64,000 nucleotides of DNA from Lolium rigidum. Lineage: Eukaryota; Streptophyta; Magnoliopsida; Poales; Poaceae. The notes below the pieces were generated by a model. The model was not told the DNA's origin. It did not search any database and saw only the letters and a program-made list of their open reading frames with translations. Position numbers and translations under genes: made by a program. How positions within the stretch are numbered: the first letter of the stretch is position 1; the number at the start of each line of letters is the position of its first letter. Positions 12,492 through 23,956 of this stretch are shown piece after piece. The stretch spans positions 324,491,090-324,555,089 of the forward strand of contig NC_061514.1 of assembly GCF_022539505.1 (NCBI RefSeq), read 5' to 3'.

Positions 12492-13079
12492 CCGCTATGG
12501 ACCCATAGTCCGGGGGTGAACTACTCACTCATCACTCCGGAGGCGACCATGGCGGTGTAGAGTCCTCCGGGAGATGAATCCCCTCTCCGGCGGGGTGCCG
12601 GAGGAGATCTCCGAGAATCCCCGAGATGGGATTGGCGGCGGCGGCGTCTCCGGAAGGTTTTCCGTATCGTGGTTTTTCGCATCGGGGGTTTCGCGACGGA
12701 GGCTTTAAGTAGGCGGAAGGGCAACGTGGGGGCCACACGGGGCCCCACACTACAGGTCGGCGCGGCCAAGACACGGGCCGCGCCGCCCTATAGTGGCGGC
12801 CCCTCGTGGCCCCACTTCGACTCCTCTTCGGTCTTCCGGAAGCTTCGTGGCAAAATAGGACCCCGGGTCTTGATTTCGTCCAATTCCGAGAATATTTCGT
12901 TACTAGGATTTCTGAAACCAAAAACAGCGAGAAAACGACAATCGGCTCTTCGGCATCTTGTTAATAGGTTAGTTCCAGAAAATGCACGAATATGACATAA
13001 AGTGTGCATAAAACTTGTAGGTATCATCAATAATATGGCATGGAACATAAGAAATTATCGATACGTCGGAGACGTATCA
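12492..13079 (-). mobile_element. Minus-strand A-type LTR, start-proximal part
   Basis: Reverse complement of the first 590 or so bases of the A-type LTR, ending at the terminus GACGTATCA. Together with 5402-5818 it is one LTR interrupted by element A. It lies directly against another minus-strand LTR at 13080, so this element seems to have inserted into that LTR. The expected target duplication would be CCCAA (13080-13084), but its partner is in or beyond the gap. Confidence 0.85.
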
Positions 13080-14601
13080 CCCAACACACCTAATAGGTGC
13101 ACTAGTTCGGCGAAGAGATAGTGAAATACAGGTGGTATAAATAAGTAGTGGCAACAGCACCAGAAAAGTGCTTTGCCCGGGACGATAAACAAGCGGTAGT
13201 AACGCAGCAGTAGTAACGCGATAGAAACGATGAAACAAGCAGCGATAGCGATATTTAGGAACAAGGCCTAGGGATTAGACTTTCACTAGTGGACACTCTC
13301 AACTTTGATCACATAACGAGAATAGATAAATGCATACTCTACACTCTCTTGTTGGATGATGAACACCACTAATTGCGTAGGATTACACGAACCCTCAATG
13401 CCGGAGTTAACAAGCTCCACAATATTCAATGTTCATATTTAAATAACCTTAGAGTGCATGACAGATCAACACAACTAAACCAAGTACTAACATAGCATGC
13501 ATACTGTCACCTTCACACTATGTAGGAGGAATAGATCACATCAATACCATCATAGCAATAGTTAACTTCATAATCTACAAGAGATCTTAATCATAGCCTA
13601 CGCCAAGTACTAACACGGATGCACACACTGTCACCATTACACCGTGCAGGAGGAATAAACTACTTTAATCACATCACTAGAGTAGCACACAGATAAATTG
13701 TGATACAAAACACATTGCAATCATAAAGAGATATAAATAAGCACTTCACTATGCCATTCATAACGGTGAATAAGTATTCGTGAAATATAGCCTAAGAGAC
13801 CCACACGGTGCACACACTGTCACCTTTACACACGTGGGACAAGGAGTCTCCGGAGATCACATAAGTAAAACCCACTTGACTAGCATAATGACATCTAGAT
13901 TACAAGCATCATCATATGAATCTCAATCATGTAAGGCAGCTCATGAGATTATTGTATTGAAGTACATAGGAGAGAGATGAACCACATAGCTACCGGTACA
14001 GCCCCGAGCCTCGATGGAGAACTACTCCCTCCTCATGGGAGACAGCAGCGTTGATGAAGATGGCCGTGGTGTCGATGGAGGAGCCTTCCGGGGGCACTTC
14101 CCCGTCCCGGCGGCGTGCCGGAACAGAGACTCCTGTCCCCCAGATCTTGGCTTCACGATGGCGGCGGCTCTGGAACGTTTCTCGTACCGTGGCGTTTTCG
14201 TCTCGATGTTTTAGGTCAGGGACCTTTATATAGGCGAAGAGGCGGCGTCAGAAGGTCAACGAGGCGACGACACACTAGGGGGCGCGGCCCCCCCTCTGGC
14301 CGCGCCGGGCTATCGTCTGGGGCCCACAGGGCCCTCCTCTGGCGGCTCTCGGGTGTTCTGGAAGCTTCGTGGAAAAATAGGATGCTGGGCGTTGATTTCG
14401 TCCAATTCCGAGAATATTTCCTTACTAGGATTTCTGAAACCAAAAACAGCAGAAAACAGACAATCGGCCCTTCGGCATCTCGTCAATAGGTTAGTTCCGG
14501 AAAACGCATAAATATGACATAAAGTATGTATAAAACATGTAGATATCATCAATAATGTGGCATGGAACATAAGAAATTATCGATACGTCGGAGACGTATC
14601 A
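13080..14601 (-). mobile_element. Minus-strand B-type LTR, truncated
   Basis: Reverse complement of the element-B LTR from its TGATACG terminus (14601) to GGTGTGTTGGG, lacking about the last 200 bp. It contains the same subregions as the LTR at 16977, including a shortened GTTACTACTGC repeat near 13200. The cut is explained by the A-type insertion at 13079. It abuts LINE sequence at 14602, so it probably inserted into the LINE. Confidence 0.85.
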
Positions 14602-14603
14602 GT

Positions 14604-15223
14604 GACTTGGCTAAGCATTCTCACATTGCCGATGGTTGTAGAGATTATGATTTAGATTTTATTGCTATATCGGAGACAGGTAGGCAAAATTTCTCACCGA
14701 GTTTTCTCGACCGTTTGTCAGGCGGGATTAACTTTCAGTGGTTTTCTCTCCCGCCTCGTGGTAGGTCTGGGGGCATTTTACTTAGCGTCCGCATTGACAC
14801 ACCATGACTGTTTTAGCTAGTTCTGATGGAGAGTATCATATTAAACTCGATATTCAGAACAATGCAGACGGTTTCATTTGGAGTCTGGTTGCCGTGTATG
14901 GTGCTGCCCAAGACGCCTTTAAGGCTGACTTTTTACGTGAGTTGGTAAATCTTGCAAAAGATAACCCATATCCGATTTTGATCGGAGGGGACTTCAATTT
15001 GCTGAGATTTCCTCATGAGAAAAGCAAAGGCCTTTTCGATGGACATTGGCCTTTCTTGTTTAACGCTGTCATTGATAGCCTGGACTTAAGAGAGGTGTTT
15101 ATGTCCGGTCGACAGTTTACTTGGGACAATAGCTTGCCTGAACCCACATACGAGAAACTAGATCGCGTGTTGATGGATACCGAATGGGAACATAAATATC
15201 CTATGATGTCCTCCGTGCACTAG
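14604..15223 (+). pseudogene. LINE ORF2 endonuclease domain, broken
   Basis: An apurinic-endonuclease-like (exonuclease-endonuclease-phosphatase) domain that in live LINEs nicks the target DNA to prime reverse transcription. The visible motifs are IAISETG, with the catalytic Glu, near 14660-14680; AVYGAAQ near 14890; and GGDFN at 14984-14998. The later TWDN and LDRVL segments are typical of the C-terminal half. The domain is in two frames, with a shift near 14805, and the start is absent. Confidence 0.85.
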
Positions 15224-15646
15224 AACATATTCAAAAACCGTCTGACCATGCTCCTATCCTCCTAACTACTGGGAATCCCCGACCTGTTTGTAACAGCCGT
15301 TCAAATTTGAACTTGGCTGGTTACATAGAGAAGGATTTCATGAGATGGTTAAGACGGTTTGGGAAAGACTAGTCGGGGGTAGCACTCCAATTTTGAGATG
15401 GAATAATAAGATGCGGGCAATGCGCAAACATCTCTCTTGTTAGGCTGCCCATATGGCTGGTATTCTTAAAAAAAGAGAAGGCTCGCTTATCAAAAGTGAT
15501 CGATGAGCTAGAGGCCGTAGCGGAAGTGAGACTGTTGTCCACACAAGAGATTGATCTTAAGCATCAATCCAATGAGCAGATGGCGAGTCTTCTCCGCGAA
15601 GAGGAATTCAAATTAATGGTATCAACGATCCAAAGCCCAATTCATT

Positions 15647-16813
15647 TTGGAAGGTGATTCGAATACGCGATATTTTCATGGCTTGGCCAATGGAAGACAT
15701 CGGAAAAAATGTATTCACTCTCTTATCCAAGATGAAGGGGTGATTGAAGGCCATGAGCAGCTCAAATCATACATTACTAATTATTATAAAGATCGGTTTG
15801 ATCCTCCGGAGGAAAGCTCTTTTTCTCTTAACGAGGACTTAACGGATGATATACCCCAAGTTTCTATAGAAGAAAATGGCCTACTAACCGCACCTTATTC
15901 TGAGGAAGAGGTTCAGAAGGAAATTTTCCAAATGGAATACAACAAAGCACCGGGTCCAAATGGTTTTCCAGCGGAGTTTTATCAAACTTTCTGGGATACT
16001 ATTAAATCGGACCTTCTAGATTTGTTCAGTGATCTACACACACGACAACTAGAATTATTTCGTCTAAATTTTGGTGAAGTAATTTTGTTACCGAAAGTTA
16101 ATGAGGCAGAAAGGATTCAACAATATAGACCTATTTGTCTCTTAAACGTCAGTTTCAAGATTTTCACGATAGTGGCCACCATTAGACTTAATACGGTTGC
16201 GGAACATGTCGTTCAACCATCACAGACCGCTTTCATGCAAGGAAGGAACATCCTTGATGGAGTGGAAGTTTTGCATGAGACGGTACATGAGATGCATACT
16301 AAGAAATTAAATGGGGTCATCTTAAAATTAGATTTCGAAAAGGCGTATGATAAGGTCAAGTGGTCTTTCCTACAACAGACACTCAGGATGAAAGGTTTTT
16401 CTCCAGAGTGGCGTGCTCTAATTTATGATTTTGTGTATGGAGGTAGCATGGCAATTCGGGTCAATGATGACACCGGCCACTATTTCCAAACGCGAAAAGG
16501 GTTACGCCAACGGGATCCGTTATCACCGATGTTGTTTAACATTGTAGCGGATATGTTGGCGATACTCATAGAGCGGGCCAAGTCTGATGGTCAGATTGAA
16601 GGTGTGATCCCACATCTGGTTGATGGGGGTTTATCTATCCTTCAATATGCCGACGATACAATTCTATTTATGGATCACGATCTAGAAAAGGCTCGCAATC
16701 TGAAATTAATTTTGGCGGCTTTCGAGCAGTTGTCGGGATTGAAAATAAATTTCCATAAAAGTGAATTGTTCTGTTTCGGCGATGCCCAAAATGATATGAC
16801 TCTGTATACATAG
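15647..16813 (+). pseudogene. LINE ORF2 reverse transcriptase domain
   Basis: A 388-codon open stretch covering the reverse transcriptase. The order is KAPGPNGFP near residue 100, LDFEKAYD near 225 (first catalytic Asp), QRDPLSPMLF near 286, and YADD at 334-337 (bases 16646-16657, catalytic Asp pair). It copies LINE RNA at a nicked target in live elements. The first Met is only the first after a stop; the natural protein continues from the endonuclease. It ends at an in-frame TAG at 16811, after which recognisable sequence (YLGIPI) goes on to 16971. Confidence 0.9.
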
Positions 16814-16976
16814 TTGTTTGGTTGTGGGCAAGGCCAATTTCCTATTCGCTATTTGGGTATTCCGATTATTCATAATCGGAGACTTACAATGGCTGAATGG
16901 AAAATTGTGGAAGAAAGACTACAAAAACGCCTTAGTAGTTAGAAGGGTAAATTGTTGTTCCTGGGGGAAAGATTGG

Positions 16977-18721
16977 TGATACGTCTCCGACGTATCGATA
17001 ATTTCTTATGTTCTATGCCATATTATTGATGATACCTACATGTTTTATGCACACTTTATGTCATATTCGTGCATTTTCTGGAACTAACCTATTAACAAGA
17101 TGCCGAAGTGCCAGTTGTTGTTTTCTGCTGTTTTTGGTTTCAGAAATCCTAGTAACGAAATATTCTCGGAATCGGACGAAATCAAGACCGAGGTTCCTAT
17201 TTTCACCGGAACCATCCAGAACACCCGAGAGCCGCCAGAGGGGGGCCCTGTGGGCCCCAGATGATAGGGTGGCGCGGCCTGGGCCCTGGCCGCGCCAGCC
17301 TATGGTGCCGCCGCCTCTTCGACCCCCTGACGCTGCCCTTCCGCCTATTTAAAGCCTCCGTCGAGAAAACCCTGATGCGGAAAAACCACGATATGGAAAA
17401 CCTTCCAGAGCCGCCGCCATCGCGAAGCCAAGATCTGGGGGACAGGAGTCTCTGTTCCGGCACCCTGCCGGAGCGGGGAAGTGCCCCCGGAAGGCTTCTC
17501 CATCGACACCGCTGCCATCTACACCGCCATCTTCATCACCGCTGCTCGCTCCCATGAGGAGGGAGTAGTTCTCCATCGAGGCTCGGGGCTGTACCGGTAG
17601 CTATGTGGTTCATCTCTCTCCTATGTACTTCAATACAATAATCTCATGAGCTGCCTTACATGATTGAGATTCATATGATGATGCTTGTAATCTAGATGTC
17701 ACTATGCTAGTCAAGAGAGTTTTACTTATGTGATCTCCGGAGACTCCTTGTCCCACGTGTGTAAAGGTGACGAGTGTGTGCACCGTGTGGGTCTCTTAGG
17801 CTATATTTCACGTAATACTTACTCACCTGTTATGAATGGCGTAGTGAATTGCTTATTTATATCTCTTTATGATTGCAATGTGTTTTGTATCACAATTTAT
17901 CTATGTGCTACTCTAGTGATGTGTTATTAAAGTAGTTTATTCCTCCCGCACGGTGTAATGGTGACGAGTGTGTGCATCCGTGTTAGTACTTGGCGTATGC
18001 TATGATCACGATCTCTTGTAGATTGTGAAGTTAACTATTGCTATGATAGTATTGATATGATCTATTCCTCCTACATGGCGTGAAGGTGACAGTGTGCATG
18101 CTATGTTAGTACTTGGTTTAGTCGTGTTGATCTTTCTTGCACTCTAAGGTTATTTAAATATGAACATTGAATTGTGGAGCTTGTTAACTCCGGCATTGAG
18201 GGTTCGTGTAATCCTACGCAATGTGTTCATCATCCAACAAGAGTGTAGAGTATGCATTTATCTATTCCGTTATGTGATCAATGTTGAGAGTGTCCACTAG
18301 TGAAAGTCTAATCCCTAGGCCTTGTTCCTAAATACTGCTATCGCTACTTGTTTACTGTTTTACTGCGTTACTACTGCTGCGTTACTACTGCTGCGTTACT
18401 ACTGCTGCGTTACTACTGCTTGTTTACTGTCCTGGGCAAAGCACTTTTCTGGTGCTGTTGCTACTGCTCATATATATTCATACCACCTGTATTTCACTAT
18501 CTCTTCGCCGAACTAGTGCACCTATTAGGTGTGTTGGGGACACAAGAGACTTCTTGCTTTGTGGTTGCAGGGTTGCATGAGAGGGATATCTTTGACCTCT
18601 TCCTCCCTGAGATCGATAAACCTTGGGTGATCCACTTAAGGGAAACTTGCTGTTGTTCTACAAACCTCTGCTCTTGGAGGCCCAACACTGTCTACAAGAA
18701 TAGAAGCACCCGTAGACATCA
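16977..18721 (+). repeat. 5' LTR of element B
   Basis: 1,745 bp, beginning with the GATACGTC/GACGTATC palindrome and ending GTAGACATCA. It is 12 bp longer than the 3' LTR, mainly because of one more copy of a 14-bp minisatellite, plus indels at CTG sites. Confidence 0.92.
18365..18420 (+). repeat. 14-bp minisatellite in the element-B LTR (4 copies)
   Basis: GCGTTACTACTGCT occurs four times head to tail. The 3' LTR (about 23607-23650) has a shorter, disturbed version. Confidence 0.85.
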
Positions 18722-18731
18722 AACATTTTTC

Positions 18732-18749
18732 TGGCGCCGTTGCCGGGGA
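18732..18749 (+). other. Primer-binding site of element B (tRNA-Asp type)
   Basis: TGGCGCCGTTGCCGGGGA lies 10 nt after the LTR and equals the site described for Athila-lineage gypsy elements. A second TCTGGCGCCGTTGTG stretch at 18797-18811 resembles a decayed copy. Confidence 0.88.
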
Positions 18750-18885
18750 GGAAAGGTAAAAAGGCTCTCATACACCGGTCCCAGGTAAAGTATTTTTCTG
18801 GCGCCGTTGTGTGTGTGCTCGAAGCTATTTCCTTTAGATCCTGCAATTGCATCTTTTTGTTTCTTGTTTACACTAGTTTGGCATA

Positions 18886-19629
18886 ATGGACAACAATGAG
18901 CTTCTTATTCTATTTCCTGATTTAAGACATGGATGGTTTGATGCGAAAATTAAAAAACCTATGGAGTCTTATTTGCATGCTGGTAGTAATATTAGTATGA
19001 ACGCTTTGAACACCATTGTTGATAATGATATAGAAAGTTCTAAGCTTGGGGAGGCTGGTTTTGATGAGCATGATCTTTTTAGTCCCGCAAGCATTGAGGA
19101 GAAAATTTACTTTGATGATACTTTGCCTCCTATTTATGATGATTATAATGATAGTGGTCTTTTGGTGCCACCTACTATGGAGAGTAAATTTTGTTGTGAT
19201 TATACTATGCCTCCTACACTCGATGAGAATAATAATGATAGCTACTTTGTTGAATTTGCTCCCACTACAACTAATAAAATTGATTATGCCTATGTGGAGA
19301 GTAATAATTTTATGCATGAGACTCATGATAATAATGCTTTATGTGATAGTTATATTTTTGAGTTTGCTCATGTTGCTACTGAAAGTTATTATGAGAGAGG
19401 AAAATATGGTTGTAGAAATTTTCATGTTACTAAAACACCTCTCTATGTGCTGAAATTTTTGAAGCTATACTTGTTTTATCTTCCTATGCTTGTTACTTTG
19501 CTCTTCATGAACTTGTTTATTTACAAGATTCCTATGCATAGGAAGCATGTTAGACTTAAATGTGTTTTGAATTTGCCTCTTGATGCTCTCTTTTGCTTCA
19601 CATACTATCTTTTGCGAGTGCATCATTAA
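18886..19629 (+). CDS. Element B internal ORF, 247 aa, unknown function, two possible membrane segments
   Basis: The ORF starts about 135 bp after the primer-binding site. The N-terminal half is acidic and Asn/Asp-rich, with repeated PPT/PPI modules (DTLPPIYDD, LLVPPTMES, YTMPPTLDE), which suggests an internal degenerate repeat of roughly 22-25 residues. The C-terminus has two hydrophobic stretches (around residues 190-212 and 228-244). That could mean membrane association, as in envelope-like ORFs of Athila relatives, but no env motif is recognised. The nucleotide sequence at 19041-19050 (TAAGCTTGGG) matches the element's purine-tract motif. It is unrelated to the element A ORF at the equivalent site. 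Function unknown. Confidence 0.5.
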   Translation: MDNNELLILFPDLRHGWFDAKIKKPMESYLHAGSNISMNALNTIVDNDIESSKLGEAGFDEHDLFSPASIEEKIYFDDTLPPIYDDYNDSGLLVPPTMESKFCCDYTMPPTLDENNNDSYFVEFAPTTTNKIDYAYVESNNFMHETHDNNALCDSYIFEFAHVATESYYERGKYGCRNFHVTKTPLYVLKFLKLYLFYLPMLVTLLFMNLFIYKIPMHRKHVRLKCVLNLPLDALFCFTYYLLRVHH

Positions 19630-22203
19630 AACTCGCTGAGCCCATCTTAACGGCTATAAAGAAAGAACTTCTTGGGAGATAACCCATGTGTTATTTTGCT
19701 ACAGTACTTTGTTTTATATTTGTGTCTTGGAAGTTGTTTACTACTGTAGCAACCTCTTCTTATCTTAGTTTTGAGTTTTGTTGTGCCAAATAAAGTCTTT
19801 GATAGTAAAGTAAGTACTAGATTTGGATTACTCGCGCAGTTCCGCATTTCTTTGCTGTCACGAATCTGGGTCTACCTCCCGTAGGTAGCTCAGAAAATTA
19901 AGCCAATTTACGTGCATGATCCTCAGATATGTACGCAACTTTCATTCAATTTGGGCATTTTCATTTGAGCAAGTCTGTGGCCTAATAAAATCCATCTTTA
20001 CGGACTGTTCTGTTTTGACAGATTCTACCTTTTATTTCGCATTGCCTCTTTTGCTATGTTGGATGAATTTCTTTGATCCATTAATGTCCAAGTAGCTTTA
20101 TGCAATGTCCAGAAGTGTTAAGAATGATTGTGTCACCTCTCGAACATGTTAATTTTTATTGTCCACTAACCCTCTAATGAGTTGTTTCGAGTTTGGTGTG
20201 GAGGAAGTTTTCAAGGATCAAGAGAGGAGTATGATGCAATATGATCAAGGAGAGTGAAAGCTCTAAGCTTGGGGATGCCCCGGTGGTTCACCCTCGCATA
20301 TTCTAAGAAGACTCAAGCGTCTAAGCTTGGGGATGCCCAAGGCATCCCCTTCTTCATCGACAACATTATCGGGTTCCTCCCCCGAAACTATATTTTTATT
20401 CCGTCACATCTTATGTACTTTGCTTGGAGCGTCGGTTTGTTTTTGTTTTTTGTTTTGTTTGAATAAAATGGATCCTAGCATTCACTTTATGGGAGAGAGA
20501 CACGCTCCGCTGTAGCATATGGACAAATATGTCCTTAGGCTCTACTCATAGTATTCATGGCGAAGTTTCTTCTTCGTTAAATTGTTATATGGTTGGAATT
20601 GGAAAATGCTACATGTAGTAATTCTAAAATGTCTTGGATAATTTGATACTTGGCAATTGTTGTGCTCATGTTTAAGCTCTTGCATCATATACTTTGCACC
20701 CATTAATGAAAAAATACTTAGAGCTTGCTAATTTGGTTTGCATATTTGGTTTCTCTAGAGTCTAGATAACATCTAGTATTGAGTTTTGAACAACAAGGAA
20801 GACGGTATGGAGTCTTATAATGTTTACAATATGTCTTTTATGTGAGTTTTGTCTGTACCGTTCATCCTTGTGTTTGTTTCAAACAACCTTGCTAGCCTAA
20901 ACCTTGTATCGAGAGGGAATACTTCTCATGCATCCAAAATACTTGAGCCAACCACTTTGCCATTTGTGTCCACCATACCTACCTACTACATGGTATTTAT
21001 CCGCCATTCCAAAGTAAATTGCTTGAGTGCTACCTTTAAAATTCCATCATTCACCTTTGCAATATATAGCTCATGGGACAAATAGCTTAAAAACTATTGT
21101 GGTATTGAATATGTACTTATGCACTTTATCTCTTATTAAGTTGCTTGTTGTGCGATAACCATGCTTCGGGGACGCCATCAACTATTCTTTGTTGAATATC
21201 ATGTGAGTTGCTATGCATGTCCGTCTTGTCTCGAAGTAAGAGAGATCTACCACCTTTATGGTTGGAGCATGCATATTGTTAGAGAAGAACATTGGGCCGC
21301 TAACTAAAGCCATGAATCATGGTGGAAGTTTCAGTTTTGGACATATATCCTCAATCTCATATGAGAACACTAATGGTTGCCACATGCTTATGCATTAAAG
21401 AGGAGTCCATTATCTGTTGTCCATGTTGTCCCGGTATGGATGTCTAAGTTGAGAATAATCAAAAGCGAGAAATCCATAATGCGAGCTTTCTCCTTAGACC
21501 TTTGTACGAGCGGCATGGAGGTACCCCATTGTGACACTTGGTTAAAACATGTGCATTGCAAAGATCCGGTAGTCCAAGCTAATTAGGACAAGGTGCGGGC
21601 ACTATTAGTATACTATGCATGAGACTTGCAACTTGTAAGATATAATTTTCATAACTCATATGCTTTATTACTACCGTTGACAAAATTGTTTCATGTTTTC
21701 AAAATAAAAGCTCTAGCACAAATATAGCAATCGATGCTTTCCTCTTTGAAGGACCATTATTTTTACTTTTATGTTGAGTTAGTTCACCTATCTCTCTCCG
21801 CCTCAAGAAGCAAACACTTGTGTGAACTGTGCATTGATTCCTACATACTTGCATATTGTACTTGTTATATTACTCTATGTTGACAATTATCCATGAGATA
21901 TACATGTTATAAGTTGAAAGCAACCGCTGAAACTTAATCTTCCTTTGTGTTGTTTCAATGCCTTTACTTTGATTTATTGCTTTATGAGTTAACTCTTATG
22001 CAAGACTTATTGATGCTTGTCTTGAAGTACTATTCATGAAAAGTCTTTGCTTTATGATTCACTTGTTTACTCATGTCATTACCATTGTTTTGATCGCTGC
22101 ATTCATTACATATGTTTACAAATAGTATGATCAAGGTTATGATGGCATGTCACTTCAGAAATTATCTTTGTTATCGTTTTACCCGCTCGGGACGAGCGAA
22201 ACT
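19630..22203 (+). other. Conserved non-coding 3' region of element B
   Basis: Near-identical to 8304-10875. It carries AAGCTTGGGGATGCC copies at 20265-20279 and 20333-20347. No domain is readable. The strong similarity to element A, despite different ORFs and LTR middles, indicates recent shared ancestry or recombination. Confidence 0.75.
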
Positions 22204-22218
22204 AAGCTTGGGGATGCT
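22204..22218 (+). other. Polypurine tract region of element B
   Basis: AAGCTTGGGGATGCT is directly adjacent to the 3' LTR, as in element A. Confidence 0.6.
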
Positions 22219-23951
22219 TGATACGTCTCCGACGTATCGATAATTTCTTATGTTCTATGCCATATTATTGATGATACCTACATGTTTTATGCACACTTTA
22301 TGTCATATTCGTGCATTTTCGGAACTAACCTATTAACAAGATGCCGAAGTGCCGCTTGTCGTTTTCTCGCTGTTTTTGGTTTCGTAAATCCTAGTAACGA
22401 AATATTCTCGGAATCGGACGAAATCAAGACCGAGGTTCCTATTTTCACCGGAAGCATCCGGAACACCCGAGAGCCGCCGGAGGGGCCCTGTGGGCCCCAG
22501 ATGATAGGGTGGCGCGGCCTGGGCCCTGGCCGCGCCAGCCTATGGTGCCGCCGCCTCTTCGACCCCCTGACGCTGCCCTTCCGCCTATTTAAAGCCTCCG
22601 TCGAGAAAACCCTGATGCGGAAAAACCACGATACGGAAAACCTTCCAGAGCCGCCGCCATCGTGAAGCCAAGATCTGGGGGACAGGAGTCTCTGTTCCGG
22701 CACCCTGCCGGAGCGGGGAAGTGCCCCCGGAAGGCTTCTCCATCGACACCGCTGCCATCTACACCGCCATCTTCATCACCGCTGCTGCTCCCATGAGGAG
22801 GGAGTAGTTCTCCATCGAGGCTCGGGGCTGTACCGGTAGCTATGTGGTTCATCTCTCTCCTATGTACTTCAATACAATAATCTCATGAGCTGCCTTACAT
22901 GATTGAGATTCATATGATGATGCTTGTAATCTAGATGTCACTATGCTAGTCAAGAGAGTTTTACTTATGTGATCTCCGGAGACTCCTTGTCCCACGTGTG
23001 TAAAGGTGACGAGTGTGTGCACCGTGTGGGTCTCTTAGGCTATATTTCACGGAATACTTACTCACCTGTTATGAATGGCGTAGTGAAGTGCTTATTTATA
23101 TCTCTTTATGATTGCAATGTGTTTTGTATCACAATTTATCTATGTGCTACTCTAGTGATGTGTTATTAAAGTAGTTTATTCCTCCTGCACGGTGTAATGG
23201 TGACGAGTGTGTGCATCCGTGTTAGTACTTGGCGTATGCTATGATCACGATCTCTTGTAGATTGTGAAGTTAACTATTGCTATGATAGTATTGATATGAT
23301 CTATTCCTCCTACGTGGCGTGAAGGTGACGAGTGTGCATGCTATGTTAGTACTTGGTTTAGTCGTGTTGATCTTTCTTGCACTCTAAGGTTATTTAAATA
23401 TGAACATTGAATTGTGGAGCTTGTTAACTCCGGCATTGAGGGTTCGTGTAATCCTACGCAATGTGTTCATCATCCAACAAGAGTGTAGAGTATGCATTTA
23501 TCTATTCTGTTATGTGATCAATGTTGAGAGTGTCCACTAGTGAAAGTCTAATCCCTAGGCCTTGTTCCTAAATATCGCTATCGCTGCTTGTTTACTTGTT
23601 TCTATCGCGTTACTACTCGCTGCGTTACTACTGCTGCGTTACTACTTGCTTGTTTATCGTCCTGGGCAAAGCACTTTTCGGTGCTGTTGCTACTCGCTCA
23701 TATATATTCATACCACCCGTATTTCACTATCTCTTCGCCGAACTAGTGCACATATTAGGTGTGTTGGGGACACAAGAGACTTCTTGCTTTGTGGTTGCGG
23801 GGTTGCATGAGAGGGATATCTTTGACCTCTTCCTCCCTGAGATCGATAAACCTTGGGTGATCCACTTAAGGGAAACTTGCTGCTGTTCTACAAACCTCTG
23901 CTCTTGGAGGCCCAACACTGTCTACAAGAATAGAAGCACCCGTAGACATCA
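22219..23951 (+). repeat. 3' LTR of element B
   Basis: 1,733 bp, colinear with the 5' LTR. Many of the differences are one-base changes at CTG/CAG triplets. It is followed by ATTGG and then LINE sequence. Confidence 0.92.
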
Positions 23952-23956
23952 ATTGG

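Larger units (their letters stand above)
14602..16976 (+). mobile_element. LINE (L1-type), 5' segment
   Basis: ORF2 of a plant L1-like non-LTR retrotransposon: endonuclease, a decayed linker (15224-15646) and reverse transcriptase. The element is cut at 16976 by element B, and its 3' segment resumes at 23957. The target duplication ATTGG is at 16972-16976 and 23952-23956. The 5' end is missing because a minus-strand LTR abuts at 14601. Frameshifts and in-frame stops (for example at 16811 and 16939) show it is dead. Confidence 0.9.
16977..23951 (+). mobile_element. Element B: complete non-autonomous Athila-like LTR retrotransposon
   Basis: A 6,975-bp element with LTRs 16977-18721 and 22219-23951, a perfect 5-bp target duplication ATTGG, and a canonical Athila-type primer-binding site. 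It carries one 247-codon ORF and 2.57 kb of non-coding DNA shared with element A. No gag or pol is visible. Its LTR shares the first 130 or so bases with A-type LTRs, but the middle and 3' end differ. It interrupts the LINE. Confidence 0.93.

Noticed and set aside
18348..18788. 146-codon frame across the end of the element-B LTR and the primer-binding site
   Set aside because: It is created by the CTG-rich minisatellite and crosses LTR and PBS boundaries. It has no homology that I recognise.
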